In this document: piece by piece, positions 35,803 through 44,835 of the stretch
Layout: every line of letters begins with the position of its first letter
How positions within the stretch are numbered: the first letter of the stretch is position 1
Assembly: GCF_002022505.1 (NCBI RefSeq)
Contig: NZ_CP019781.1
Span: 620,001 to 684,000 of the forward strand
DNA: 64,000 bases
DNA from: Bartonella sp. WD16.2
GTDB lineage: Bacteria; Pseudomonadota; Alphaproteobacteria; Rhizobiales; Rhizobiaceae
Direction: 5' to 3'
Notes under the pieces: model-generated
Seen by the model: only the letters and a program-made list of their open reading frames with translations
Databases searched by the model: none
Told to the model about the DNA's origin: nothing
Position numbers and translations under genes: made by a program

Positions 35803-37306
35803 CTTCATGCGCCTCTTTGTTGAGATCACTTTCATCAGGTTCGTCAGCGTCACTCAAACCAGTAGAAGGATTGTCACCATCTGTGTCGAATGATAATCCA
35901 AGTGCCTGCGCGCATTTTTGCTCTTCTGCCAATTCTGCATTAATGGTATCAATATCAAAACCACGCTCAGCAAGTGCCATGCGTCGTGTTTTTAAACCTG
36001 CTCGGATTTCTTCTTTCTCAGCTGCAATATCTCTATTGGGATCAATCATCTCAAGAGGGGCTGCAAAGCTTTCACATTGGGTCCATGCTAAGGGATTTTC
36101 TTCCCATCCTGGTAATTCAACACACCCAGCAAGCACAGCCAATTGAACAAAGCGTTCCCAGACAACGCGATTGAACTGAAAGGCGATGATGTGTTCACGC
36201 CATTTTTTAACCTGACGTCTAAATTGAATAATAGATGTGCGCACATTAGAAAAGTTCCCTCGTGTGACATCACCTGTAAGAACAGAATAAGGTATGCCTA
36301 AAGCTGATGCAATTTTTAAAGTATTGCGATATTGAAAGGCTTCATAAGAGCCTCCAACTTCCACAGGGTTGGAGAATTTAATATCTCTATTCTCTCCCAT
36401 ATAAAGTGTTGCACCAGGTTCTGTTATGGGCAGATCTGGTGGTGCCTGTGAGGATGTTGCGGATTTGTTTTCATCATGATTGCCTGGTGCTACCATATCA
36501 CCAGGATTTGATCCTGTGATAAAGACAGCAAAAAGAGCGGCTGTTCTTTTTCTTTCAATTTCTGCATCGTCATAGCATTCAAGCTGAAAGAGTTTCGTCA
36601 TACAACGCGTGGCTTTAGGGCACCCACGCAGTTGTTTTGCAATGCGAGGTTCTTTGATATGAATAACCATTTCAGCAGGGATTCTAACGCGCTCTTGATC
36701 TGTAAATACCTGAGTTACCTGATGATCATCGTAAGGGTGACGCTTCCAAAAATGATAAGCAACACGTTTGCCCTTTGCATTAAATTCAATTCCCATACGA
36801 ATGGTGTTGCCTTTAATGTCTGCTGGTCCGTTATAAGTCAAGTCCAGCATTTCTGTGGGGTAAATCTGCAATTGAAGCGGGACACGTGAGCGCTCATAAA
36901 AATCGATATAATGTAGTCTTACAAAACACTCACCGGTTAAAAAAACCTCACGAGCAATCATTTCTTGGAGGCCATAAAAGCTAGCATCTTCATCATAATC
37001 AGCCTCATCGACCCATTGCCACCAAAGATCAAGAAGCTTTTTCTTTTCTTCTTGAAACCCTTCAATTTTAGGATAAGGCTTAATCCCATCACTCACTGCT
37101 GCTGAAACCCATTCATCCGCTGCAGATCCGTAAAGGCATTCATTGTCATAGAGCCATCTTGAACGAGCGACGATTGTATCACCACATTCTTCAACGGCTT
37201 TATTGATATGTTTTTTGACAGGATCAAATCCACTCAATCGACGGCTACGGCTTGCTGCTTCAAAATGCGGGTTATGATTGACTTGATGCATAAGAGAATT
37301 TGCCAT
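35792..37306 (-). CDS. Portal protein (lambda gpB-like)
   Basis: 504 aa. Family segments are SRRLSGFDPVKKHINKAVEE, ARSRWLYDNECLYGSAADEW, FLTGECFVRLHYIDF, MVIHIKEPRIAKQLRGCPKA and GIPYSVLTGDVTRGNFSNVR. Forms the dodecameric DNA gate at the capsid vertex. Its end overlaps the protease start and its start touches the small gpW-like gene. Confidence 0.94.
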   Translation of the reverse strand: MANSLMHQVNHNPHFEAASRSRRLSGFDPVKKHINKAVEECGDTIVARSRWLYDNECLYGSAADEWVSAAVSDGIKPYPKIEGFQEEKKKLLDLWWQWVDEADYDEDASFYGLQEMIAREVFLTGECFVRLHYIDFYERSRVPLQLQIYPTEMLDLTYNGPADIKGNTIRMGIEFNAKGKRVAYHFWKRHPYDDHQVTQVFTDQERVRIPAEMVIHIKEPRIAKQLRGCPKATRCMTKLFQLECYDDAEIERKRTAALFAVFITGSNPGDMVAPGNHDENKSATSSQAPPDLPITEPGATLYMGENRDIKFSNPVEVGGSYEAFQYRNTLKIASALGIPYSVLTGDVTRGNFSNVRTSIIQFRRQVKKWREHIIAFQFNRVVWERFVQLAVLAGCVELPGWEENPLAWTQCESFAAPLEMIDPNRDIAAEKEEIRAGLKTRRMALAERGFDIDTINAELAEEQKCAQALGLSFDTDGDNPSTGLSDADEPDESDLNKEAHEDEE

Positions 37307-37554
37307 TAATAGCCTCGTGATGCGTTAAGATAATAAACATATGAAGGCTTGTATCCTTCAAGAAGGGCTATTTCCTCAGTCAACATTGTAAGGGCTTTGC
37401 GTATATCTTCAGTCGAACGATGATTGACTTGCTTATCGCCGTGGCGCACAGATTGCGCACCTGAATAAAGTGCATTTTCCAGTTGTTCTCGTCGTTTTTT
37501 AAGCTGTGCAAGTCTTTCATATTTCCAGTTTATTTGCTTTGATTTCTCATACAT
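37306..37554 (-). CDS. gpW-like head-tail joining protein
   Basis: 82 aa, with KYERLAQLKKRREQLENALY, then STEDIRKALTMLTEEIALLE. Matches the size and helical plan of lambda gpW, and occupies the conserved place between terminase and portal. It ends at the portal start codon. Confidence 0.78.
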   Translation of the reverse strand: MYEKSKQINWKYERLAQLKKRREQLENALYSGAQSVRHGDKQVNHRSTEDIRKALTMLTEEIALLEGYKPSYVYYLNASRGY

Positions 37555-37557
37555 GGA

Positions 37558-39489
37558 TTACCATCCCCAACCTCGTTGCATATAAGGGTTTCTTTTTATT
37601 ACGGTTTGTTTTTTTTCAGGTTCTGGTCTCAGTCTTTTTGGTACTGTGGTTGAAGAAGTTTCAATGTTTTTCAAACGCTCTTCTAAGATGTCGACTTCTT
37701 TATTAAGATTGAGACCTGCTAAAATCAGACCCTGTAAGGCAGCATAAGCATAAACCCTACAATCGAGAGCCTCGTTTCTTGCTGTTTCACTTTTATGCCA
37801 TTCTATCCGCTGATGACCTTTGAAATATTTGATGACCTTTTTTTCAGCAGTGAGTTGCTCAAAATATTCTCTATCAAGGTTTTTATGAAAGTGCGTTGCA
37901 CCAGCTCCTGATGCTTCAGGACCTGATTTTTTAAAGCGCCTTGTGATGGTATCTTTTGCTGAATCAACACCAACGATATATAAATTAATCTGTCCTTTGT
38001 TGTTTTTACTGGGGCGACGTGGCCATACAGGGCGTGATCCTGCATGTCCTTTAATGCCCCAGATACGTCTACCTTCACGAGGACGTACATAATTGTAAAC
38101 GGCTTGTGTATGGTTACCCCCTGTATCAATACAAGCTGCTGCTATTTCTATTCCGTCTTTGAAACCAGGATGGGGCCATCGTTTTTGAAGATACTCATCC
38201 AATTGATCCCAAACGTCTAGAGAAGAGGGATCACCAGGGAAGACTTGATAATCAATGTTCCAACTTTCTTCACCACGTCCCCAACCTACAACTTCAAGTT
38301 CTAAGCGATCATTTTGTACGTCAACGCCTGCTGTGAGGAGGACTGCTTTGGCAGGGGCAAGAGGATAATCTTCACGTTGGGCATACAAGCTATCTGGATC
38401 AATGACTTCTCCTGATTTATCTTCCCATGGTTCACCTAGAATGATGTTAACAAAAGTCTGTAAAAGTGCAGGATCATTTTTAGCTTCTAAAAATTTGAGA
38501 GCACACTCTCCCCATGTCATCCAAGGTGAATAGAGTGCTGAGATATGGTAAGAGCGCAAACGAGGTCTAATTGGCTCTTTTGTTGGTATCCAACAAGCAC
38601 CCCTTTCTTCAGATAATAAATCTTCCTTACGGTGCTCAGCATGCTCATGACCACAATGTGCACAAACAAATACAGCCTGTTCAGGAGCCCCTTTGGGCCA
38701 TTTAATTTGTGACCAGACAATGGGTTGAAGTGTACCACATCCATCACAAGGAATATTGTAATATCTCTGATCTCCTAGGACAAAATCTTTAGCTATACGA
38801 CTTGTGTCACGATGAGTTGGTGTTGATAATTTAAAAATCTTTCGTTGAATAAAAGTTGCGGTACGTGCTTCAGCAAGATTGACAGGATCTCCTTCTCCAT
38901 CAACATTCAATGGATAGCCATCAACTTCATCAAGAACCAAATAACGAATAGGCATTGATCGCAAGCCAGCAGCACTATTGGCTCCTGTAAGCATTAATAC
39001 CCCACCATCAAATTCTTTCGAAAACATTGTATTCCCACTATCCCTAGCGCGGGCAGGAGAGATACGTTCGCTTAATGCAGGGCTGGCCTTAATCATAGGG
39101 TCAAGACGGGTCTTAGATACTTTCTTTGCCATCTCAACTGTAGGCATCACATAAAGAACAGGACCAGGACTATGGTGAATAGCATAACCACAAAAGTTCA
39201 AGCCAGCCTCTGACATACCAATCTGTGCACCTTTCATCACCACTGTTTTTTCAATTGGGACGTAAGAGGAAAGATTGTCCATGATTTCCCGTAAATAAGG
39301 GGTACGTTTGGTCCTCCATAATCCAGGTTCAGCACTGGCTACTGTACTTAAATAACGGTTTTTATCTGCCCATTGTGAAACTGTGTAGGGAGGATCTGGT
39401 TGACACGCTTGACTGGCATGAAAATAAAAAAAACCTTCTCCTGTATCAGTCATTCTTCTCTTCCTTATGATCGGGAGGGTCTTGATCAT
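37558..39489 (-). CDS. Terminase large subunit (GpA-type)
   Basis: 643 aa. N-terminal ATPase with the Walker A-like KGAQIGMSEAG and Walker B YLVLDEVDGYPL. A zinc-ribbon-like segment (CDGCG ... CAHCGHEHAEH) and C-terminal nuclease features (LTAGVDVQNDRLELEVVGWG, then AACIDTGGNHTQAVYNY) complete the lambda gpA family plan. It cuts and packages phage DNA. Relation to gpA suggests cos-type ends, but no cos site could be recognised. Confidence 0.94.
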   Translation of the reverse strand: MIKTLPIIRKRRMTDTGEGFFYFHASQACQPDPPYTVSQWADKNRYLSTVASAEPGLWRTKRTPYLREIMDNLSSYVPIEKTVVMKGAQIGMSEAGLNFCGYAIHHSPGPVLYVMPTVEMAKKVSKTRLDPMIKASPALSERISPARARDSGNTMFSKEFDGGVLMLTGANSAAGLRSMPIRYLVLDEVDGYPLNVDGEGDPVNLAEARTATFIQRKIFKLSTPTHRDTSRIAKDFVLGDQRYYNIPCDGCGTLQPIVWSQIKWPKGAPEQAVFVCAHCGHEHAEHRKEDLLSEERGACWIPTKEPIRPRLRSYHISALYSPWMTWGECALKFLEAKNDPALLQTFVNIILGEPWEDKSGEVIDPDSLYAQREDYPLAPAKAVLLTAGVDVQNDRLELEVVGWGRGEESWNIDYQVFPGDPSSLDVWDQLDEYLQKRWPHPGFKDGIEIAAACIDTGGNHTQAVYNYVRPREGRRIWGIKGHAGSRPVWPRRPSKNNKGQINLYIVGVDSAKDTITRRFKKSGPEASGAGATHFHKNLDREYFEQLTAEKKVIKYFKGHQRIEWHKSETARNEALDCRVYAYAALQGLILAGLNLNKEVDILEERLKNIETSSTTVPKRLRPEPEKKQTVIKRNPYMQRGWGW

Positions 39490-40015
39490 GGAAAGGAACG
39501 GGAACTTTTATGATTTCCTGTAAAGCTTCTCGGATATAGTGATCAATGGCACCAATCAGACTTGCGGCATTACACTCAACCTTTGCTGCAATACGCGCAC
39601 CGTAACGATGAGGAAAATGCAGCATGATATCACGATAAGCTCTTCCAAAATTACGTGCTCCTCTCCTTACTTCTTCACGGTCAAGTGTTGTTTCTTTTTT
39701 CTGCTCAAGATCAATCGTTTCACTTTCAAGTGCAATTTGCATTCTCTGGAGTTTTATCTTGTGTTCATTAGCCCCTTCTATAGAATCCTGCTTTGTCTTT
39801 GTGCGAGGCTTTCCATCATCGCCTACAATATAGGCTTGCTTGGTGGGATTCTCATTCCATAAAGCTGTTGCTAATTTTTCATTGATAGAACCGTCATCAT
39901 AAAGCGCTTCATCAAACTTCCCCGTCTTAAAACGGGCAATAACCGCATTAGGATAAACGCCCATCTTCTTTGCAAACGCTCGAGCTGACAATCCTTCTCT
40001 ATTCTTTTTATTCAT
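39446..40015 (-). CDS. Terminase small subunit-like DNA-binding protein
   Basis: 189 aa. An N-terminal helix-turn-helix-like segment (SARAFAKKMGVYPNAVIARF, then KTGKFDEALYDDGSI) is followed by a charged helix (KLQRMQIALESETIDLEQKK) and FGRAYRDIMLHFPHRYGARI. The position ahead of gpA with a 44-bp overlap and the architecture fit a Nu1-type small terminase that recognises the packaging site. Confidence 0.75.
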   Translation of the reverse strand: MNKKNREGLSARAFAKKMGVYPNAVIARFKTGKFDEALYDDGSINEKLATALWNENPTKQAYIVGDDGKPRTKTKQDSIEGANEHKIKLQRMQIALESETIDLEQKKETTLDREEVRRGARNFGRAYRDIMLHFPHRYGARIAAKVECNAASLIGAIDHYIREALQEIIKVPVPFHDQDPPDHKEEKND

Positions 40016-40275
40016 ATTTTACCGTGATTGAATATTATGGTTTAGAAACTACCTCATCATTGAAGGAATGGTAGTGTATGATAATTTTTATTTATCAATA
40101 GGTTATGTGTACAATGTACAGTTATTTAAAAATTCTGTCGCTAGCGATATGTCGCGCTTGATTGCCCCGCAACACACCTACCCCACTGGAAAGTACCTTT
40201 TAAAAACTTTTCTTCCGATAATTTGGTTTGAAACATTAAAATCATCATCATATGCTTTTATATAATTGGTATAGT
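40016..40275. other. Non-coding gap between terminase and tail-Z-like genes
   Basis: 260 bp, no convincing gene. It contains a palindrome GTACAATGTAC at 40109-40119 that resembles a shortened repressor operator (half sites GTACA/TGTAC with 1 instead of 3 central bases). A cos site could also lie here, next to terS, but I see nothing decisive. Confidence 0.4.
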
Positions 40276-40863
40276 TTAAGGGCGTGGGGCCTTTTGATTG
40301 ACCATATATTCTTGTCGAGCAATTTGGCTCTGGATGTTTTTGGTTAGTCTCTCACGTGCGTGGTGTTCAATAGAACTTGAGACCTTTGGTTTAGACATGA
40401 CATAAGCAATCGAGGTGCCGTCTTGTTTTGCAATGGGGAATTTATCTCCAGAGGTTCTCATAAAGACATGTCCTCCCATTTTTAAATTGACACGCTCTGG
40501 AAATTTCCCACCTCGGATAAAACCATGGGGCATAACCTCTTTTTTGCCAAAGATTTTATAAATCACGCCACGTTTCGTTTCCCTTGCCTTAAAAATTTTA
40601 AGAGGCAATAGTGAAGCTGAACCAATGATATCTGCTTCAAGAAATTTAGCTGTAGCTTTGCCGCTAATGTAGACACCTTTCTTAACGCGCTTTGTTGGAA
40701 TTGAAGCATCCTCTGCCACTTTCTTTTCTGCAAAACGTTCAACTTGCTTTGCTGTGGTGTTAATAGCATTACGTAATGCCCAATGAAGACGTGGGGCTTG
40801 AAGACTCGTAAAAGTATTTTCTGCCTGTTGCAGATACCACTTGGCATGGATCTTTAACCCCAA
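40276..40863 (-). CDS. Minor tail protein Z-like
   Basis: 195 aa. Matches the prophage minor tail protein Z plan: LHWALRNAINTTAKQVERFA, IPTKRVKKGVYISG, KARETKRGVIYKIFGKKE and GHVFMRTSGDKFPI. Usually found among head-tail joining genes; here it is displaced ahead of terminase, next to a broken methylase gene, which suggests rearrangement. Confidence 0.72.
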   Translation of the reverse strand: MGLKIHAKWYLQQAENTFTSLQAPRLHWALRNAINTTAKQVERFAEKKVAEDASIPTKRVKKGVYISGKATAKFLEADIIGSASLLPLKIFKARETKRGVIYKIFGKKEVMPHGFIRGGKFPERVNLKMGGHVFMRTSGDKFPIAKQDGTSIAYVMSKPKVSSSIEHHARERLTKNIQSQIARQEYMVNQKAPRP

Positions 40864-40876
40864 AACCTAATCCTTT

Positions 40877-41823
40877 TTAGTGTATAGTTTTTTGAGTATC
40901 TTCAATTTCTCTCATTTCCAATTTTGGAAGATGACGAACAATTTTCATTGTTTCTAGACTTACAGTAATTACCCGTTGAAACAATTCTAAGGGGTAAGCA
41001 GGTCTTTTTCCTGCTGTCGCTCATAAAGCTGGAATGTATCGGTTAAACAAAGCCCCTCAAATGGCACATAATCTCCACCCATAATGCTATGGTATGTGGC
41101 TTCAATATTAATGCCCGCGATATAGTATGCTAACGGTACTATTTCATTGGCATAAATCTCATGACGGAACTTATATTCCATCTCCTCTTTTTTAATCAGT
41201 CCAGATTGTAAAAGTCGTGTGATAAAAATTCCCGTTCCCGTAAACGGGTCCATAATCTTAACACCAGGTGAACCAAGTGTTTTGCCAAATTCAGTTTGTA
41301 ATACTTCATTTACTGAATGAATAATAAAATCGACAACTTCAATGGGAGTGTAGACAATACCTAGTTTTTGAGCAGTGAGTGGAAATGCATAACGGAAAAA
41401 CTTTTCATAAATCTCTAAAATCAATTTTTGCTTTTCTTGTGGATCGGTAAGTCCACAGGCCCGTAATTTTACACTATCGTAAAATTTTTCAAGATCTTTA
41501 GACTCTTGCTCAAAGTTAGCTTCTTTAAGCGCGTCAAGTACACGCTGTATAGCACGTGACACAGGATTTTCACGAGTAAACTGGTATTCTTCAAACAACA
41601 CTTTAAACACAGGAAGCGTGATAATATGTTGTGCAAGCATCTCAATCGCATCGCCTTCTGTGGTCGTGTTATTTAAATCATCACGTAATTTTGCTAAAAA
41701 ACTGTCAAAGGCCTGCCTAACTTCAGTATCTGGCTCTGCTAAAATGCTTGTTAAGCGCGTGATATAATTTTGAGCAGTCTCAGCAAAGCGTTCAACTTGC
41801 TTTGCATGGCTATTTGATTTCAC
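40877..41823 (-). pseudogene. Internally deleted type ISP-like DNA methyltransferase
   Basis: The intact frame 40987-41823 (278 aa) covers the linker and gamma-type MTase core of large helicase-methylase (type ISP/Mmel-like) enzymes: HIITLPVFKVLFEEYQF, RYAFPLTAQKLGIVYTPIEV, the SAM motif KIMDPFTGTGIF and HEIYANEIVPLAYYIAGINI. The helicase domain at the N-terminus and the NPPY region are absent. After the stop, another frame reads ELFQRVITVSLETMKIVRHL then PKLEMREIEDTQKTIH, which looks like the natural C-terminus. The gene therefore lost its 5' half and an internal block and is probably inactive as a restriction enzyme. Confidence 0.7.
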
Positions 41824-41826
41824 AGT

Positions 41827-42297
41827 TTAAGCTTTCTTTGTCGCACGCGTTGTGGATTTAGAAGTTTTTGCTTTTGGAGACTGTTTGTCAGATTTTATAG
41901 GTGTTTGTTCAACTTCTTCAGTAGTCTGTTCAGTATCTTGCGTATCTACATCTACAGAGACCTCTTGCTCATGAGACTCTTGTATAGAAACTTCTTGCTT
42001 ACCAAGCTCTAGTTTTTCATCAACAGTTTGTTCAACTTCTTCAACGACCTGTGTAACCTCTTGCGTATCTACATTTACAGAAACCTCTTGTTCATTAGGC
42101 TCTGGTTTTTCATTAACGGTTTGTGCTTTCCATTCTTGATAAACTTTGGCAGCACCAGCGCGTTTAAGACGACAGTAAACCTGATAAGAAACCTCAACGA
42201 ATGGATTACTTTTTGTGGAAGGCTCAAAACGAACGGTGGCTTTGTTATCACCAAGAACACACATAGGTCTTGTGATGACTACTTGTACTTTTTCCAT
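41827..42297 (-). CDS. Acidic repetitive protein of unknown function
   Basis: 156 aa. A compact N-terminal ~55 residues (VQVVITRPMCVLGDNKATVR, then VEVSYQVYCRLKRAGAAKVY) precede a low-complexity acidic stretch with two imperfect repeats of about 30 residues containing QEVSVNVDTQE / QEVSVDVDTQD. A basic tail follows (KAKTSKSTTRATKKA). It sits 3 bp upstream of the methylase remnant, first in this leftward unit. It resembles short phage head-operon proteins but I cannot name a family. Confidence 0.6.
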   Translation of the reverse strand: MEKVQVVITRPMCVLGDNKATVRFEPSTKSNPFVEVSYQVYCRLKRAGAAKVYQEWKAQTVNEKPEPNEQEVSVNVDTQEVTQVVEEVEQTVDEKLELGKQEVSIQESHEQEVSVDVDTQDTEQTTEEVEQTPIKSDKQSPKAKTSKSTTRATKKA

Positions 42298-42326
42298 GGG
42301 TTATTCCTTTGGAGAAATTGAGATAT

Positions 42327-42364
42327 AAAAAAAACCTCACTCTCAGGAGGAAAGAGAAGTGAGG
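42327..42364 (-). terminator. Terminator in the leader of the late operon
   Basis: Minus-strand arms CCTCACT and AGTGAGG, with a loop of about 16 nt, are followed by eight T. It lies 30 bp before the first gene of the leftward unit (start 42297), so it acts as an attenuator or needs antitermination. Confidence 0.7.
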
Positions 42365-42414
42365 TCAATAAATGTATGTCAATAAATAGGAGTGACTAAA
42401 TTTGAGTTGTTTAA

Positions 42415-42440
42415 CAAAAAACCCCGATTTCACGGGGCTT
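42415..42440 (-). terminator. Second terminator upstream of the late operon
   Basis: Minus-strand AGCCCCG-TGAAAT-CGGGGTT stem followed by TTTT. It lies about 75 bp upstream of the preceding terminator. With no leftward gene between 42440 and the plus-strand higB, it would stop any leftward transcript from the right. Confidence 0.72.
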
Positions 42441-42593
42441 TCAGAAACATTAACAACAAGAAGAACTTACACAAATAATGAATTTTGAGCATAATACGAC
42501 TAAAGCCGTATTGTCATTAAATACCATTCTTTTAGCAAAGTCAACTAAAAAATAACGATTTTATTTTATTATTTTAAAAGTGTAAGCTATTTG

Positions 42594-42622
42594 TTGACAT
42601 AGCTGCTCTTTTATACTATAAA
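42594..42622 (+). promoter_or_regulatory. Consensus promoter of higBA, probably leaderless
   Basis: TTGACA (42594-42599), exact 17-bp spacer, TATAAA (42617-42622). The predicted transcript start (about 42629) coincides with the ATG of higB. No ribosome-binding site fits between. Confidence 0.8.
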
Positions 42623-42628
42623 AATAGC

Positions 42629-42907
42629 ATGATTAAGACGTTTAAAAGCAAGACATTGGCTGAATTATTTGAAATGGGAAGTTCATCCAAAATTGACAAA
42701 AGACTTTTTAAACGGATCATTGTTCGTCTTGACCGTTTAGATGTTGCTGAAAAACCCGAAGACATGAATCTTCCAGGATTTAATTTTCATGCTTTGATTG
42801 GATTTCACCCCACTCGTTACACTGTACATGTGAATGGACCGTGGTGCATCACATTTGAATTTGACTCATGCAATGCTTATCGTGTTAATCTTGAACAATA
42901 TCACTAG
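42629..42907 (+). CDS. higB: HigB-family toxin (RelE-like mRNA interferase)
   Basis: 92 aa. IKTFKSKTLAELFEMGSSSK then RLDRLDVAEKPEDMNLPGFN and VNGPWCITFEFD are typical of the plasmid-maintenance killer (HigB) family, which cleaves mRNA on the ribosome. Encoded 5' of its antitoxin, the normal HigBA order. It appears to start at the first base of its transcript. It could stabilise the prophage or exclude other phages. Confidence 0.9.
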   Translation: MIKTFKSKTLAELFEMGSSSKIDKRLFKRIIVRLDRLDVAEKPEDMNLPGFNFHALIGFHPTRYTVHVNGPWCITFEFDSCNAYRVNLEQYH

Positions 42908-42917
42908 GAGTAAAATT

Positions 42918-43226
42918 ATGAATGATATTCCTGTACAATGCAAAAGAAACCGCTGTCCTTCTCATCCAGGCGATTTATTGGCAGAAATTATTCCGGCAAC
43001 TGGCAAAACAAAATTAGAAATTGCACAAATGCTTGGGATATCGCGCCAACATCTTTATGATATTTTGAAAACAAAAAAACCAGTTTCTCCTTCCGTTTCA
43101 GCTCGTCTAGGTAAATTATTTGGGGATGGTGCTGCTGTCTGGTTGCGTATGCAAGCAGCTTATGATGCTTGGCATGCTGAACATGAGACAGATGTTAGTA
43201 AAGTTCCAACTATCCATATTATTTGA
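42918..43226 (+). CDS. higA: HigA-family antitoxin (HTH)
   Basis: 102 aa from the ATG at 42918, with TAGGAG 8 nt upstream. The Xre-type HTH (KLEIAQMLGISRQHLYDILK) preceded by CPSHPGDLLAEI and followed by LGKLFGDGAAVWLRMQAAYD is diagnostic of HigA. Neutralises HigB and represses the operon. Confidence 0.93.
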   Translation: MNDIPVQCKRNRCPSHPGDLLAEIIPATGKTKLEIAQMLGISRQHLYDILKTKKPVSPSVSARLGKLFGDGAAVWLRMQAAYDAWHAEHETDVSKVPTIHII

Positions 43227-43248
43227 AAACCACATTGAAGCTTAAAGC

Positions 43249-43794
43249 TTACGAAGTTTTTTTCTTTTCCGGACAATATTTCTGAAGAGCATTGAGAGCC
43301 ATGCGTAGAGAACTGACAAGATATGGCAGTTGTTGATCTTCTATAACGATATACTGCAACGCAGCATGAAGATTATATTGACGATATAATTCCTGTGTTT
43401 CTCTGATAACCTCTTGCATCGCTTTATAGCGATCAGTTGCTACTTCAATCCATTTTTCAAGACTTTCTTGATCGTGATTAGTAGTGATTCCATCATAAAC
43501 CGCACCCGGCAATTGTTTCGCACACCGATAATTGTTTAGCACCTGAATATACTGCTGTGACGCATCATACTGATCTTGATTAATCTTTTTTTCCAATAAA
43601 TATAACCGCCCTACATAAGTGCCCATAATCGGGTTTTTCGCATCTTGAATACTTATCCCATAACGCTTGGCACGCATTTCAAGTGTCTGTTGATATGAAG
43701 ACTTATCAGGTGTTTTTGCACGTGAAATACGTCCATTGGGTTCTCTTATTTGACCTTCTATTCTAGGTCTTCCCCGTTTCTTACGTTTTTTCAT
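43249..43794 (-). CDS. Phage protein of unknown function with basic AT-hook-like N-terminus
   Basis: 181 aa. Begins MKKRKKRGRPRIEGQIREP, an AT-hook-like RGRPR, then a helical body (EMRAKRYGISIQDAKNPIMG, then RLYLLEKKINQDQYDASQQY). May bind DNA. Transcribed towards higA and convergent with it; the 22-bp gap leaves no room for a separate terminator. No family recognised. Confidence 0.6.
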   Translation of the reverse strand: MKKRKKRGRPRIEGQIREPNGRISRAKTPDKSSYQQTLEMRAKRYGISIQDAKNPIMGTYVGRLYLLEKKINQDQYDASQQYIQVLNNYRCAKQLPGAVYDGITTNHDQESLEKWIEVATDRYKAMQEVIRETQELYRQYNLHAALQYIVIEDQQLPYLVSSLRMALNALQKYCPEKKKTS

Positions 43795-43802
43795 TTATTC
43801 CA

Positions 43803-44072
43803 TCACACGTCTTTTTTAATGCATTCCCAAACTTTCTCTATCTTGGACTGCGTCTCCAACTTCAATAAAAAGAACCACATAAGGAAAACAAACATTGTAC
43901 AACAAACTATTACTTTCACTTCTAAATAGGTTTCATCACATATTAGCCCCAAGACTAAAGTTATGAACGTCCCTAACAAAATACCTATGGCCGTATTAAA
44001 ATGCCGAATATACATTGCGTAACTTTTTAACGAATCTATCTCTTGTTTTGTAACAACATACTGAATAGTCAT
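43803..44072 (-). CDS. Small two-TM membrane protein
   Basis: 89 aa with two hydrophobic helices (residues ~26-46 and ~52-71) and charged ends. It lies between SSB and the AT-hook-like protein on the same strand. Could be a holin-like or exclusion protein; there is no sequence signature to decide. Confidence 0.55.
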   Translation of the reverse strand: MTIQYVVTKQEIDSLKSYAMYIRHFNTAIGILLGTFITLVLGLICDETYLEVKVIVCCTMFVFLMWFFLLKLETQSKIEKVWECIKKDV

Positions 44073-44111
44073 TTTAGACTTTCCTCATTTTTTCGTAAGC
44101 AAATCTTCTAA

Positions 44112-44561
44112 TTAAAACGGGATTCTATCATTCAAAGTTGTTTCTAAATATTGCTCCTGCCTACTATTCTCCCATGTCGTTGCTTGCTCTTGAATAGCCA
44201 TGTCAGGATCAGACTTTTGAGCACTATCAAGGATCTTTAATTCACCCCTATATTGCGGCAAGACAATTTCTGTTGTGTAACGTGTTTGCCCGCTTTTATC
44301 TTGCCATTTACGTGTCTGTAATTGACCTTCAACATAAACCTTGGAACCTTTACTCAGATACTGAAGCGCAACCTTTGCAAGATGCGGATTAAAAACAACG
44401 ACAGAATGCCATTCTGTTTTATCTACCTTTTCACCTGTTTTTTTATCTGTATAGCTCTGAGATGTGGCTATACGAAAATTCACTACCTCTGCACCAGATG
44501 CCATTGTTCTACTTTCAGGATTGGCACCAAGATAGCCGATTAAAGTTACTTTATTAAGCAT
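44112..44561 (-). CDS. ssb: Single-stranded DNA-binding protein
   Basis: 149 aa from [22 protein letters not shown]-fold motifs are [47 protein letters not shown]. The C-terminus ends NDRIPF, close to the canonical DDDIPF partner-binding tail. Upstream in-frame starts extend into the promoter region and are rejected. Supports phage replication and the Bet/YqaJ recombination system. Confidence 0.93.
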   Translation of the reverse strand: MLNKVTLIGYLGANPESRTMASGAEVVNFRIATSQSYTDKKTGEKVDKTEWHSVVVFNPHLAKVALQYLSKGSKVYVEGQLQTRKWQDKSGQTRYTTEIVLPQYRGELKILDSAQKSDPDMAIQEQATTWENSRQEQYLETTLNDRIPF

Positions 44562-44835
44562 GTTTTTTATCTTTTCTAAGGAAAATAATTGAAATGAAAT
44601 ACGGATATGAAAAGCTGCTTTTATTATAGCACAACATAGTGCATTTTTCCAAAGAAAAAACAGCATAAATAACTGAAAATAAACAGTTTATTGGTTATTT
44701 TATCCGTGCGTAAATGTTTTTTTGTGCTATAATTTCATTTGTTTGCTTTTAAGCAAATCATAAACCAGCGCACTTGTTGAAATTTGAGTGTTTTTTTCAA
44801 ATTCATCTACGTCAATCAGATACAGAAATAACATT

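Noticed and set aside
42917-43226. HigA start further upstream at 42834
   Set aside because: That would overlap higB by 74 bp; the ATG at 42918 has a good TAGGAG and gives the family's normal N-terminus.
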